64,000 nucleotides of DNA, from contig JANQBS010000014.1 of assembly GCA_033085395.1 (NCBI GenBank), positions 186,001-250,000 of the forward strand, given 5' to 3'. The position numbers and the translations under genes were made by a program. Of this stretch, positions 1-11,046 are shown one piece after another (positions within the stretch are counted from its first letter, which is position 1; every line of letters starts with the position of its first letter). Source of the stretch: Xanthoparmelia taractica (lineage: Eukaryota; Ascomycota; Lecanoromycetes; Lecanorales; Parmeliaceae). The notes under the pieces were generated by a model. The model was not told the origin of the DNA, ran no database searches, and worked only from the letters and a program-made list of their open reading frames with translations.

Positions 1-962
1 AACAACAAGAAAATGAGGTCTCCGGCCTTCAAGATCATGAACCATCAGGGATCTCACTGGTGCATGTATGCCACTGATCAATTGGATGATTGGTAAATTG
101 GATAGTAGCTGCGGCAACATGGGTGTGTTCTGTTGGCTGAGGATGAAAGCGCTGAGCGTTGGCTGTCTGCTGTAAATGGGGTTCGACGTGATATCCGGAG
201 AAGTTGAGTCGGTCGATGTGGGAAAGATGCGTTTTTAGAAGGAATCTGAAGCTGGCAGGCTGGCAAGAATATATGGTTGGCGGGCAGGCTTCTCCGTAGT
301 ACGGTGGTATATTTGACCTCCAAATGAGCATACCCAAGGCTACATGCCATCAAGGAGCATGATTTGATCCATCAGATCCTGATTATATACGTCCAACATT
401 TGGCTTCTTAGCTCACTCGTGATCCAACTCCTAGTTTTGAACCCACCAAAAACCATTTACAGTCCTCCCCTGTCCGATCTCATACACCACTTAGGCGTCT
501 GGATGGGAGTCAAACACCATCTACTCCACTCTCTAGATTATAAGTCTGACGTGCCAAGCTGTTACACTGTACGCTACGGTAAGGCGAAGGAGGGAAGGTG
601 GACTCGGAGAACGGGAGAACGGGAGCTGATAAGAGGCCTGGGATCACCTGTATAAGGGCATGGGAAGGATAAGAACCGTGGTGTTGTCACTATGTTGTTA
701 CGAAGTGCTTCTTCACCCATAAGGCGGGGCTGGTCTAGGGCTAGATGGCCCTGCGGGTGGACCCTTCTCTTATAGCGGGTCCAGGCAAGCTTCCACCACC
801 TCCCGTGTACATACCGGAGAACGTCATCACAACCACCACCACCACCATGGGCTTGCCTTCTCCTTATATGTCTCTGCTCTTCTTCTTCTCTATATCTCAC
901 CTCGACTTTCAACCCCCCTAGAACCTCAATCCCAACTCCTGCAGTCATCCTTACGCACAATC
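1..962. other. Intergenic, left edge
   Basis: I see no gene here. Short open frames on the minus strand near 35-353 and 574-960 have no recognisable motif and unremarkable composition. The last 80 bases before the next start codon are pyrimidine-rich (CTTCTTCTTCTC-type runs), a common feature of fungal 5' leaders, so this part is probably promoter and 5' UTR of the oxidase gene that starts at 963. Confidence 0.5.
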
Positions 963-2492
963 ATGTCGGATCCAAACAATCCCAACATTGACAAGAGAAG
1001 CACGCCTCAATATGCCCTCTATCAAAGGGAGAACTTCTGGAAGCCTAATACTGGGGAGGTACCTCCGTTTAATACTGGTCAGTGTTCTTCCTCCAGCAGC
1101 TTGTTGCGAGGCAATTGACTCAATTTAACAGAACCTGGCAAGCTAGAAGAGCTGGCCAAGGCGAAGCTTTCCGAAGGCGGATGGTATTAGCACCAGGAGT
1201 GTTCCGTTATTGCTCCGCAGTTGACATGTTTGGACAGGTACTACGCTTCTTCCAATGCTGGTCAATCCTACACTCACCTTGCCAATCGTACGTTCCCTCA
1301 TCATTCGTCCTTCGCTCCTTAACAGCCTTTAGGGCAAGCGTTCTTCCGTCACCGAATCATTCCCAGGCAATTGGTGGACACGAATCTACGAGACACCGCT
1401 ACTACCATTTTCGGCCATAAAGGTATGACAAATCTCACACTTAAGCAAGCTCTAGTCTGACATGTGTCCAGTAAGCGCACCCATTGGCTTCGCTCCCATC
1501 GGCATCAACGTAATCTACAATCCCCTTGGCGAGATCCCCGTAGCCAAGGTGGCCAAAGAGCTCAATCTCCCATACGCACTCAGCACGGCCGGTAGCAACC
1601 CCATCGAAAAGGTCGCCGAAGCCAATGGTCAAGGTCCTCGCTTCTTCCAGCTGTACATGCCACACGATGACGAGTTGACCGTCTCCCTCCTTACGCGAGC
1701 ATTCAATTCCGGCTTCGATGTCTGCATACTTACCACCGATACATGGCAGCTGGGTTGGCGACATGATGACGTGGCTACGGGCAACTATGCTTTCTATCAT
1801 GGTACGGGTGCGGACCTTGGACTCAGCGACCCGGTCTTCCAGAAGCGACTCAAAGAAGCAGGTATCGACCCTGTGAAGCAGCCTAATGAAGCCGGGGCTC
1901 TGTGGATCGACAATGTCTGGCATGGACGCGCATGGAGCTGGGAGAAGATACCATGGTTGATTGAAACGTGGAAGAAGATTAGCGGTGGTCGACCATTTTG
2001 CTTAAAGGGTATACAGAGCGTCGAGGATGCGAAGAAGGCCGTGGAGGTGGGCTGTGATGGAATTGTCGTGAGCAATCATGCTGGCAGGCAGGTCGATGGC
2101 GCGATCGCCAGTCTGGATGCACTTGAGAATATAGTCGCTGCGGTTGGGGATAAGACATACATCATGTATGACAGCGGTATCAGAGGCGGGTCTGATGTGC
2201 TCAAGGCCCTCGCTCTGGGAGCAAAGTTTGTATGGGTGGGAAGGCTTTGGGTTTGGGGGCTGAGTATCATGGGTGAGGCGGGCGTGAGACATGTCATGAA
2301 GAGTTTGCTGGCGGACTTTGACATTCTGATGAATGTGGGAGGATTTCAGAACATCGAGCAGATTGATCGGAGTGCGTTAGGTGAGTGCTTCTTTCAATGG
2401 TATGGTGCTCGTGATGAACCATACTGATTTACATTTTTGCAGAATCCTATCCCAAAGCTTATGCGATGATCGCGGAGAGATCCAAGCTATAA
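963..2492 (+). CDS. FMN-dependent 2-hydroxyacid oxidase / lactate 2-monooxygenase-like, peroxisomal
   Basis: This flavoenzyme of the FMN-dependent alpha-hydroxyacid dehydrogenase family should oxidise L-lactate or a related 2-hydroxy acid. My model has six exons (963-1077, 1132-1183, 1238-1287, 1333-1422, 1472-2380, 2443-2492) with all phases matching, giving 421 aa. Splicing restores the family's N-terminal sequence (GGWYYASSNAGQSYTHLANR region). Expected active-site residues are present: the QLY tyrosine near residue 164, Asp about 192 (TTD), Arg about 199 (GWR), Lys about 281 (LKGIQ), and His/Arg about 305/308 (SNHAGRQ), followed by the phosphate-binding DSGIRGGSD loop. The short last exon ends in Ser-Lys-Leu, a canonical PTS1 signal, so the protein is probably imported into peroxisomes. 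Exact substrate, and oxidase versus monooxygenase activity, cannot be read from the sequence. Confidence 0.9.
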
Positions 2493-3650
2493 AATACCTC
2501 GATAGACACATAACAAAAGACCTACACTTTAGAGAGCCTGTCAATACAATCAATGATCGTATCTCGATAATAGCCCGCCCTTTCTTGATAGCGAGCCAAA
2601 ACCAAAGTGCCTCCTCCAAATCCAAAGTAGCCGGAAGAGGTGGAAGAATCAATCAATACAATCTTACTCCTGCAAGCCCAGGAAATCAAAAGGCTACAAT
2701 TACAACCACAAAACATCTCCCATTCAAACGCGCATTTCGATCGCCCATGTTTGTCATCTCATCCGTCTTTTGTTATCGAAACTACGTGGAAGTTTTCGAA
2801 TGTTCGGCAGACATCTCCCTCGCTTACTTTGGTTTGGCCCGGGCTGAGAAAGAATACTCTCTTAGGAAAAAGATAAAAGGTCCTTTTCTTTTCTTTTCTT
2901 TTCCTCTTTTTCAAAAGACATGGTAGACATTATTACCCTGGGTATTCATCCGTATAATCAACCCTCTGCCCGACGCCGAGATTCTCTGGTCGGGCTGGGT
3001 CGGGCAGTGTCGGGTTGTGGTGGTTTTGGCGCGGGTCTCCTTCAGTGCATCGTGCATTGTGATGGATGGGTGATGGATGGATGGATAGTAGTGAAGTGAC
3101 TACTTTCGAGTATGTAGGTAGGGGGCGTTTTTTTCTTGGGACTTTGAAGGAAGAAAAACAGCGCTCGCTCCGGGTTCGGCGTAAGGGCTTGGGGATTGGG
3201 ACGTAGCTGGCTGCCCGTTGTATCGGATTGGGTTTGAATTTGGGGTTGGGGTTGGTTGGATGTTAAGCTCAAGTATTGGCCTGCGCCGAGGGGGAAGGGG
3301 GGGGGGTTTTGATAGATGATGGGTGGTTGAGGATAAGTTTGATGTGATGGCCATACTGGATCAAGAGTGAAATGAATGTTCTTCTCAAAGGTGAAATGAA
3401 TGCTCTGGAAAAGAAGAGCTATGGCTGGTATCTCTTATAAAAACAAGAAATCTGGTGTGTACTTCGAGACCGTACGAGTACAACCCAAAGGCAAACACCC
3501 AGGGCACCATCGCTGCATGTACCCCCTCCCCCGCTTTCTCCGGACACCTAGAGTCGTTCCAAGCCGGAGCACCAAACCGAAAACCCCAGGATGCCTGGAC
3601 TGCAACACGCCTTTGCCTTCGTTAAACATTGGAGACCCAAATCGCCTCCA
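2493..3650. other. Intergenic between convergent genes
   Basis: This is the tail-to-tail gap between the oxidase and the Tcp11-domain gene. It holds a T-rich/CTTTT run near 2880-2920, GATG-rich simple sequence near 3060-3090 and a G run near 3290-3306. Open frames here, including a 181-codon frame that overlaps the end of the oxidase, read as low-complexity translation or read-through of the last exon. I see no gene. Confidence 0.55.
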
Positions 3651-6470
3651 TCACACATCAGACTCCTCAGCAGCTCTTTTGGCAACCTCATCGTACCACT
3701 GTCCATGAGCCTCCCGATCCACATCTGCCATCCTACCCAGCTCTTGTACCAAGTCGCCAATCCTCGCCACAGACTCCGGCATCCCGCTCGATCCCAGAAC
3801 CTCACTAGCAGTAGTGCTCGTCCGGATGCGTTCTTCCGCGCTCGATGCCGCGAGCCGAGCGAGCACGTGCGTATGGATCTTTTTCAAAAGAACCTTCATG
3901 ACAGAGTGGCTGACTTCTCCCGCCCGAGCATCTGTGAGCAGGCGCGTTATCGTGCCGGTGAGTTGCTGCTTAGTAGTGGGTGGGAGGGCGTAACGGGATT
4001 CGACGATGGAGACAAACGCCGCCGGTGGTGACGAAAATGGCAGATCCCACATTCGCTGGCTCTCAAGTTTCCACAGGGAACGTACGTCGCGTCTGAGGAG
4101 ATTCTTTGCAGTGAGTAGGATTGATGATACTGTAATCAGGCGGAGAATATCTGAGCGGATACGTGCGAGACGCTCAGTGTCGAGCTCAAGGGTTTCGGGA
4201 ATTTCTGCTTCTTCAAGGTTGGTCGTTGCAATAGCAAGATCAACAAGCCCGTGCACGTATATCCTGTCAGCCGTAATCCTGGCTGTTGGACTTGAAGTGC
4301 CCTCCACTCCTCGCCTTGATGGCTCTTCTCTCGTCTTGGCCACGGCGGCTTTCCACCATCTTAGTGTCTTCACGGGAAATTGATTTTCCAGCCTTGCTGC
4401 GAAGCAAGTTTTCTCGTAATCAACAGATCCTTCAATAAGCGTCGGTCCAAGTCTCTGCAGCATAAAATTCATGTGATCAAGCAAGAGTAAGTCAATGACA
4501 TAATAGACCCTAGCCAGCTGCTTGATAGGATCCTGGCTTGGATTCTCCGCAAGGTCCTTAACATCGGAGTCTCGAACAGGTGCACACAATTTTGGTAGGA
4601 TGGTGTTCATGAAGGAGAAGAATTTATCGTACGAAAAAGCCCCGTTCTTAACTTGATTCGCAATCATTGTAGGGTCAAGGGTTTCGGAAATCAGGACATG
4701 GAGAGAATTTCCCGGTGTCAGCAAACGTAGGAGCTTCTCATATATCACCTTCGCTATGGCAGGTACCCAGATCTCTCCCTCTGCAGCATCGAGGCCTTGC
4801 TGCATGCTTCTCGACACATCATCGATAAGACTGTCCCTCAGGTCAATACGTGGCTGAAGATCGACTTTGAATTCTTTGTTGATCGCTAGCTCATGCATTA
4901 TATGCCGATTGTCAGGCAATATCGTCGAAGACTCGAGTCTCTGTTTCGCAGGGAGACTTGTTTTTGCGGCGCTGGATGCAGATTCTGCTCGTCTCGGAGC
5001 GGGCACTGCTGGTAGAATAGACGTGCCCGAAGCATTGGCTTGATCAATTGGCGCGGCTCTTGGCTTGTTGTCGGGAGCAGCACCCTTTTTAAATCTCGTC
5101 TTTCTGCTTGCTCGAATCGCCTGCTTGATCATCTTCATTGCATTTTCTGGACCAGCAAGTCTTTTCAGTCGAACAAGCACCAAAGTCTGATTCTGCTGGA
5201 TGCCTTCTTTATAATCTGCCGCTACCTCGCCGTCCTTGTCGTCTTTAACTGTTTGCCATATAGCATCAAGCTCAACGAATTGAGCCAGCATATTTGAAAC
5301 TAGAAACGACGAGTCATGTGCTTTCCAAGCCGCAAAGGCTGCTTGGAAAGAAGCGTAGGCTTCTGAGAGCTCCGCTAGCTGAGCTGATCGAACTGAGTGG
5401 CTCGGATCAGACGAGCCATCGATGATGCGATCGAAATGGAGGAGAAGTTCTTTCGCTTTGTCCACAAGATCTTGTTCTTGCTCGCCTTCTTTACTCAGCA
5501 CTTGAGATGGATGGCCTAGGATCAGGAAAGTGCTCAAGAAAGTCCGGACAGCGGCCTTCTCGGCCGCATCGTCATCTCCCATATTCTTGAGTCCACAAAG
5601 CTTCAACATTTTCGCCGTACATGAGAGAACAGTTTCCTGATTTAAAAGGACCCCGACATCTTCAAAACATGTTTTTTGAACCGCATCAACTGTCAGTCCA
5701 AGCCGCAGAAAATCTTGTATCGTAAGTCTACGCTGTCGATTTTTCCAGGCGCGCTGTATGATTCTTGCCGCTTGTTCATGATTCTTCGGTTTCCATATAT
5801 ATGCAAGGACTTTCTTTTCCTCGACAGACGGCAGACTAGTTGTCCTCGTGCGTCGCTGACTCTGTTGTAGGAGAGCTTTTCGCTTCTCGGCTTCCGCATG
5901 CCTTTCCTCCATATCCTCCTTGAGCTTGAGATGTTCGGCAGCTCTTTTCTCTCTCTGTTCTTCGGCCACTCGTTTGGATCGCTTAACTTCCTCAGCGCAG
6001 TTGGCCTTGACCTGAGCAAGATACCGTTCCCTTGCTTGTTGCGCAGCAATCGCACGCTCTTCGCTGTTCGTACTGACCCGTGGAGCTGCTTTGTTCAGGG
6101 CTGCTCGTAGCCTAACCTTCTCTGCATGTGCGTTTCTGTCTGCTGCTTTGGCTTTACGGCTCTCAATTATAGACGCACGACGGAGATGTTGGGCAATATG
6201 GGTACTTTGAGGGCCGCCATGAGCGGATCGCGTAGAACGACTTGAGTGGTGTGAAGACATTGAATTCAGACGAGATGATGCTGCTGATGATTTTCGGCGG
6301 GTGGAGGTGGATTTATAGATCCGGGATGCTATGCGTGGAGGCGGGCTATAAAGGCCTGTTGCTTCGCCATCGGACGACATGATAGAATCTTGTACCTCCT
6401 CTGAGATGGTGTGATGGGTCGAGCCCAGATCGTCGCCTCCCAGATCTGACGAGTATGAGTCGTCGCGCAT
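3651..6470 (-). CDS. IQ-motif and Tcp11-domain protein
   Basis: A single uninterrupted frame encodes 939 aa from the chosen Met at 6470; an in-frame Met 14 codons upstream (6512) would give 953 aa. The N-terminus is Ser-rich and disordered. It is followed by a long charged, helical, probably coiled-coil stretch (about residues 100-220), an IQ-type calmodulin-binding motif (AARIIQRAWKNRQRR, about residue 235-250), and a C-terminal half that matches the Tcp11/SOK1 family (GEIWVPAIAKVIYEKL, DPTMIANQVKNGAFSYDKF and LARVYYVIDLLLLDHMNF regions). Fungal members are linked to cAMP/PKA-type signalling through yeast SOK1, but the biochemical role is not known. The IQ motif suggests calmodulin binding. 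A second family member lies at 50791-52634. I chose the later Met because the run MRDDSYSSDL looks like a normal N-terminus; this is uncertain. Confidence 0.85.
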   Translation of the reverse strand: MRDDSYSSDLGGDDLGSTHHTISEEVQDSIMSSDGEATGLYSPPPRIASRIYKSTSTRRKSSAASSRLNSMSSHHSSRSTRSAHGGPQSTHIAQHLRRASIIESRKAKAADRNAHAEKVRLRAALNKAAPRVSTNSEERAIAAQQARERYLAQVKANCAEEVKRSKRVAEEQREKRAAEHLKLKEDMEERHAEAEKRKALLQQSQRRTRTTSLPSVEEKKVLAYIWKPKNHEQAARIIQRAWKNRQRRLTIQDFLRLGLTVDAVQKTCFEDVGVLLNQETVLSCTAKMLKLCGLKNMGDDDAAEKAAVRTFLSTFLILGHPSQVLSKEGEQEQDLVDKAKELLLHFDRIIDGSSDPSHSVRSAQLAELSEAYASFQAAFAAWKAHDSSFLVSNMLAQFVELDAIWQTVKDDKDGEVAADYKEGIQQNQTLVLVRLKRLAGPENAMKMIKQAIRASRKTRFKKGAAPDNKPRAAPIDQANASGTSILPAVPAPRRAESASSAAKTSLPAKQRLESSTILPDNRHIMHELAINKEFKVDLQPRIDLRDSLIDDVSRSMQQGLDAAEGEIWVPAIAKVIYEKLLRLLTPGNSLHVLISETLDPTMIANQVKNGAFSYDKFFSFMNTILPKLCAPVRDSDVKDLAENPSQDPIKQLARVYYVIDLLLLDHMNFMLQRLGPTLIEGSVDYEKTCFAARLENQFPVKTLRWWKAAVAKTREEPSRRGVEGTSSPTARITADRIYVHGLVDLAIATTNLEEAEIPETLELDTERLARIRSDILRLITVSSILLTAKNLLRRDVRSLWKLESQRMWDLPFSSPPAAFVSIVESRYALPPTTKQQLTGTITRLLTDARAGEVSHSVMKVLLKKIHTHVLARLAASSAEERIRTSTTASEVLGSSGMPESVARIGDLVQELGRMADVDREAHGQWYDEVAKRAAEESDV

Positions 6471-7409
6471 GATGACGGCTCTTTGCGAGTCACCCCAGAC
6501 GTTCAAGCGCAAATACAGAATCGATGTAAGATGGCGAGAGCAGCACGCCCCAATCTGTCACGTTGTTGAGCTCTTCGTTGAGAAGAAAGCGGACGTTGGC
6601 CGTTTGCAGTAGGCACAAGACCTGAGTAACCACGAGTGAGTGAAGCGCACAAACGAGAGTCAGTCCAGCAAAAGGATCACAGTCGATAGAGTTATAAATC
6701 GCTATGCAGAAATAGAAGATTCCAACAACGCCAATAGATGGATGCATGCTTCGTAATAATGGAGGAGGCTGGTAGTGGTCACGTTCTATGACTGACAATA
6801 GCCGGCGTTTACATTCGCCGATTTTTCTTGGCACGCTTGGCAACCCTCCCACACTTGCCTCCACGCCATACCAAAAATGGAATTCAATAAGATGGAGAAC
6901 TACGAATAACGAATCTTCTACTCAAGCTTCCGCTTACAAAGTTGTTGAAAAGATTGAGAGAATCCCAGTTAGGTTTCAGAGATTTGGTAGTCAAGTACTT
7001 ACTTGCCGAGTTATATAAGTTGATAGCGGCCCTCATTGAATTCCTTGTTTGGTATGCCGTGCTATAAAGTAGCCTGGTGGACTTTACGATGGTTGAGGAT
7101 CTTCTGGCGTTACCCTGGAGACCCTTGGAGCAAATCAACGTAAACGGGTCTGTCCAGAGTGAATAACAGGAACCTGCCAGAGTCCAGGTCTCATGAAAGG
7201 CCTAATCAACAGAACTACTTCCACAAATAGAGTCATCGGCAGTACATGTGAGATCAAAATACAATCAATGTGATTGGTTTGCATGCTTGTCTTCCCAGAT
7301 GCTAAAGGGATATCAAAAAGGTAAATACAAGAAAGGAAGCCAACAAATTGGATTCTGATGCTTTCTGAAATGATTCAAACGCTGGATTACCGGACCCATA
7401 CGTTGCGCT
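6471..7409. other. Intergenic, upstream of the Tcp11 gene
   Basis: This gap separates two minus-strand genes and should contain the promoter and 5' UTR of the IQ/Tcp11 gene. A 124-codon minus-strand frame (6490-6864) has a hydrophobic middle but no recognisable domain, and it overlaps the start region of the downstream gene. I do not call it. Confidence 0.45.
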
Positions 7410-8648
7410 CTAATTGTAAGACTTCATTACAGCCGTGGCCACCACAGACGGCCCCACGAAGCTGCTTGAGGAAGATGGGGTACCAGAAGAGGATGCAACA
7501 TTCGAAGACGGCTCGATGCCTGCAGAGTTTGCGGTAACAGAGGTGGATGGGACACTAGAGGACGGCGTGACGGATGAAGAAGCGTTGAGAGTGAACGCTT
7601 TCGTCACAAAACCAGTGGGTGCGCCAGTTCCAGTCGGCTGAGTACCGTTGTACAAGCCATAGGGCGCACTGGATGAGACGATTGAAGAGGAAACCGGTGG
7701 TTCAACGACTGCAGATGAAGGCAATGTACCGGAGCCAGGGGCAGAAGTAGCAGTCTTGGGGACGTCAGCGATCAGAGTCTTGTAGACCTAATAGTGTTGG
7801 TCAACTCACGACAGTGACGGTCTGCTCAGGCCCAGTAACAGTCACAGTGACAGGACCTGGACAAGCCGAACCAGTGGCACCTGCCCGACCAGAGCCCGCA
7901 GGCCCACTACCAGCGGTAGACGTTGCAGAAACGTATATGGTGGACTGTATTGTGTTGCGGACAGTCTGGTAACCTGTGTGAGGGCCACTCGCACCATTCT
8001 CACCGCCCTCGCCAGGCTGACCTGCGGACGTGTAGACAGTCTAAAGGATCATTTGTTAATTGCAAGTTTCGAGTATTCAGCTGTAATGGAATGCACTCAC
8101 GTTGTAGTTGGTTTTGTAAGATGTGTGGTGGATGGTGGTGACTACGGTAGTGGTTGAGGAACCGGTGCCAATAACGTAAGTCAAGGTTGTGTCTCCAGAT
8201 TGAGTCGGAGAGGGAAATCCAGTCGTTGTGTAGGTGGACGTGCACGGGCACTCAGAAATGGTGAGGGTTGTTTTCTTAAACTATTAGTAAATGCAGGGAA
8301 ATTGTGAAGTCAGTGGATATATACCGTGGTGACAGTGTATTCCTTGCCATTTTGAGTGAGGGTGGTAGGCTCAGGACAGTAAGTGATCAATTTGGTCACG
8401 ATCTCAGTAGTCGTATAGGTGGGCACTGCCCCAGTAGTGAGGAGAGGAGAGGCGCCAGTGCTGAGAGGAGACGACCCTCCGGTGCCGGTAGGATAGGGAG
8501 CAACACCGCTACTCAGTCCTGCCTGACCAGGGAAAGGGTTCTGCGTGAGTGTCCCATTCTTGTGGCTATGATTATGGCGCTTCTGATGCCCGGCTTGAGC
8601 GACGACGGCCAAGGCCGCAACGCACACAACGGCAAGCTTGCTGAACAT
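7410..8648 (-). CDS. Secreted Ser/Thr-rich protein, CCG-6-like
   Basis: Four exons (8648-8325, 8274-8101, 8040-7810, 7754-7410), all in phase 0, give 357 aa. The start at 8648 gives a clear signal peptide (MFSKLAVVCVAALAVVAQAG) followed by a Lys-Arg-His site and a His-rich stretch. A more upstream in-frame Met would bury the signal peptide. Near residues 80-125 lies a TYCPEPTTLTQNGKEYTVT...TTLTISECPC segment like that of the Neurospora clock-controlled CCG-6 wall proteins. The rest is rich in Ser, Thr, Pro and Gly with many likely O-glycosylation sites. The protein is probably exported to the cell wall or medium. The C-terminus (VGPSVVATAVMKSYN) lacks the hydrophobic tail needed for a GPI anchor, unlike many relatives. 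The 55-nt third intron uses a branch-like CTGAC close to its CCAAG acceptor. Confidence 0.8.
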
Positions 8649-9927
8649 TTTAGAAGATGTAGGCCGCTTGCGATGAACTTGATATTCTAGGTTGCGATCC
8701 TTTGACTGCACTTGTTTGTTGATGGCGAAAATATGCTGGGCTGAATGCGTCCTATTCTTTGTACTTCTTTGAATCTAAACTGTAAGGGCTTGCTTAAGGA
8801 ATGTGGTGCGAAATCAATTCGCAAATGAATGACTGGTAAAGTTGAAAAAAAAAAGAGTGACGAAGAAGCCCGAGGACAGTGGAAGGAAAGGAGTGTGTGT
8901 GGTGAGAAAGAAAAGGGAAGTCTTCAAAGGAGGAGAGAAGTCAAAGCAGAAAAGAAGGGGAAGTAAATTACAGTTCACTAGGGGGACAAAGCTCATTAAG
9001 GTATTACACACTAGAACAGGGGTACTTCCTTCGTAATAAACGCAGGAACAAATTACATCTTCAGAAAGGCGTTTATATCGAGGGTGCCTGCATTAGCGTG
9101 TTACGTTACCAACATTGGATTGGAGGCTTGGCGGCATATGCAGGACATTGGAAGATTTGGAGATGCTCGATTCCTCCTGACGCTGATGATAATCACACTC
9201 TATCACTCCTCGAAAGGCTTCGGCGTTGTCGCCATGTTCTGCCCCCAGCGCTTTCATGGCAACTGCTGTCCATGTCAGGAGGTTCTTAGTTCGTCCCATT
9301 AGCTCTTTCTCAGTGGTTGTCTGAGTACGGCACACGCAAGGCGGAGACTGCGCCAACGCCAAGTCCAACACAACACAACACAACACAACACAACATCCTT
9401 CTCATAAGCATCTGAGGCGAATGAAGCCAGGGTGAAGCGGAGCGATGTTAATTCGAGGGCCGTGCAGTGTGCAGGAGTCATACTTCCAGCGATAAGATGA
9501 GGGATCGCTCAACATGTTTGAGGGTGGAAGAGCGATGTGTCGTCTGCAAATGGCCGTTGGGATCTGGCAATCGGTGCCTTGCTGTCTGCTGATGCTGCGA
9601 CTTCAGAATCCACCATTGAAACCAATGTCTGCATCCTCGGACCCACTCGGATCGGCCAGGTGTCATTCGCTGAGGGTTAGCCTTGCTGGCGCCGGCCGGT
9701 TTCAAAACTTAAGATTGCGCATCACTGAACCTAGACAGCCGGAGTATATAGGCGACACGGGTTGTCCTGTATGCTGCCAAGCATCAGCTATTTGTATATC
9801 ATCAATTGCGAAATGTATAGAGCAAAATATATCGCAAGCAAAAGTTCTTGGGGTCGATGACGCAGCAGCCACTTTGCCCCCCACTCACGCGAGATGCGTC
9901 CTCGTCTTCAATGCCCATACGTGAAAG
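8649..9927. other. Divergent intergenic region
   Basis: This 1.3 kb lies between divergently transcribed genes and should hold both promoters. It contains a purine-rich tract near 8844-8965 and the CAACA pentamer array at 9366-9395. Open frames here are short and unrecognised. Confidence 0.5.
9366..9395. repeat. (CAACA)6 microsatellite
   Basis: Six perfect tandem copies of the pentamer CAACA (30 bp) lie in the divergent intergenic region. It is a simple-sequence repeat with no sign of coding use. Confidence 0.95.
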
Positions 9928-10845
9928 ATGTCTTCCCCACACCACAAACTGCACTCCTCGGATGAAATGCGCGACCTGCGCACCATCCAAAGCTCCCTCA
10001 AAGCTTTCGCCTCCTCACCAAAAACAATAGAAATCCTCCGCACTCTCCCCCATCCCCCTCCCAAACACCCCTCACCAAAACGCCTCTACGTCCTCGATTC
10101 CTCCTTCAACCCCCCCACGCGCGCCCACTTCCGCCTATGCACTTCCGCCTTGTCGCACCATGACAGCTCAACGGCCGCCGGGCCGAAGAGACTGCTCCTG
10201 CTGCTCGCGACCCAGAACGCGGATAAAGCGCCCAAGCCGGCAGCCTTTGAGCACAGGGTCGCCATGATGAGCATCTTCGCCGAGGAGATGGCACGGAAAA
10301 TGGCAGCAGATAATCGCGGCCGTGAAGGAGGGGTGTTGGTTGATGTAGGCGTCACGAAGGAGGCTCGCTTCGTGGACAAGGCAAGGGCGATTAAGGAATG
10401 CGGGGAATATTCTTTTGTCGATGACGAAGGGGAAAGTAGAACGACCATTGAGCAGGTTCATCTGACTGGGTTTGATACGCTCGTGAGATTGTTGGATACG
10501 AAATATTATCCCCCCAATTACACTCTAGCGCCTTTGGAGGCGCTTTTCGAGAAACACCGAGTAAGGGTTACGAGGAGGACTGGGGATACATGGGGAGGGA
10601 GCAAGGAGCAGGATGAGTATATGAGGAAGCTGCAGAGAGGGGAAATGGAAGAGAAAGGTGGTAAAAGGGAGTGGGCGGAGAGGATTGAAATGGTAGAGGG
10701 GAGGAAGGAGGGCGAAGAGATCATCAGCTCTACGAAGGTGAGGGAGGCAAGTAAGAGAAGGGACGAAGTGGCATTGACAAGGTTGGTGACAGAAGGAGTT
10801 GGGAAATGGATTCTTGACGCCAATTTGTACGCTGACGGAGGCTGA
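9928..10845 (+). CDS. POF1-like nicotinamide mononucleotide adenylyltransferase family protein
   Basis: This intronless gene encodes 305 aa of the nucleotidyltransferase superfamily. Near residues 53-67 a beta strand runs into SFNPPTRAH, the fungal POF1-type version of the ATP-binding GxFxPxHxGH signature. About residue 268 the second signature IISSTKVREA appears, equivalent to the ISSTxxR motif that contacts ATP phosphates. Between them, TGFDTLVRLLDTKYY matches the conserved GxD segment. Yeast Pof1 is about 260 aa and has been linked to NMN adenylyltransferase activity in NAD synthesis and to protein quality control. This protein is longer because of a basic Pro-rich N-terminus and a charged insert near residues 205-250. 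The start at 9928 is the first Met in frame and gives a full domain. The pyridine-nucleotide role is by family, not shown here. Confidence 0.85.
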   Translation: MSSPHHKLHSSDEMRDLRTIQSSLKAFASSPKTIEILRTLPHPPPKHPSPKRLYVLDSSFNPPTRAHFRLCTSALSHHDSSTAAGPKRLLLLLATQNADKAPKPAAFEHRVAMMSIFAEEMARKMAADNRGREGGVLVDVGVTKEARFVDKARAIKECGEYSFVDDEGESRTTIEQVHLTGFDTLVRLLDTKYYPPNYTLAPLEALFEKHRVRVTRRTGDTWGGSKEQDEYMRKLQRGEMEEKGGKREWAERIEMVEGRKEGEEIISSTKVREASKRRDEVALTRLVTEGVGKWILDANLYADGG

Positions 10846-11046
10846 AATGATCGTGGTGTATGAAGTCAGGGACTAGACAGGCTAGAGCGAAGATTGTTCG
10901 CCCGCAATGTTCTGTGTTACCTCTTGACCCGTCTGGACCTGGCATGAATAATCTCAAATAGATCAGCTAGGGTGAGCCATATCTGATGTGCTTTGACCTG
11001 TCCCCAAGCAACCTTAAATCTCAGCATAGGGCATCATCCCAAGATC

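Noticed and set aside
2381..2926. 181-codon plus-strand frame after the oxidase gene
   Set aside because: It overlaps the last intron and exon of the oxidase in another frame and then runs into AT-rich 3' sequence; no motif.
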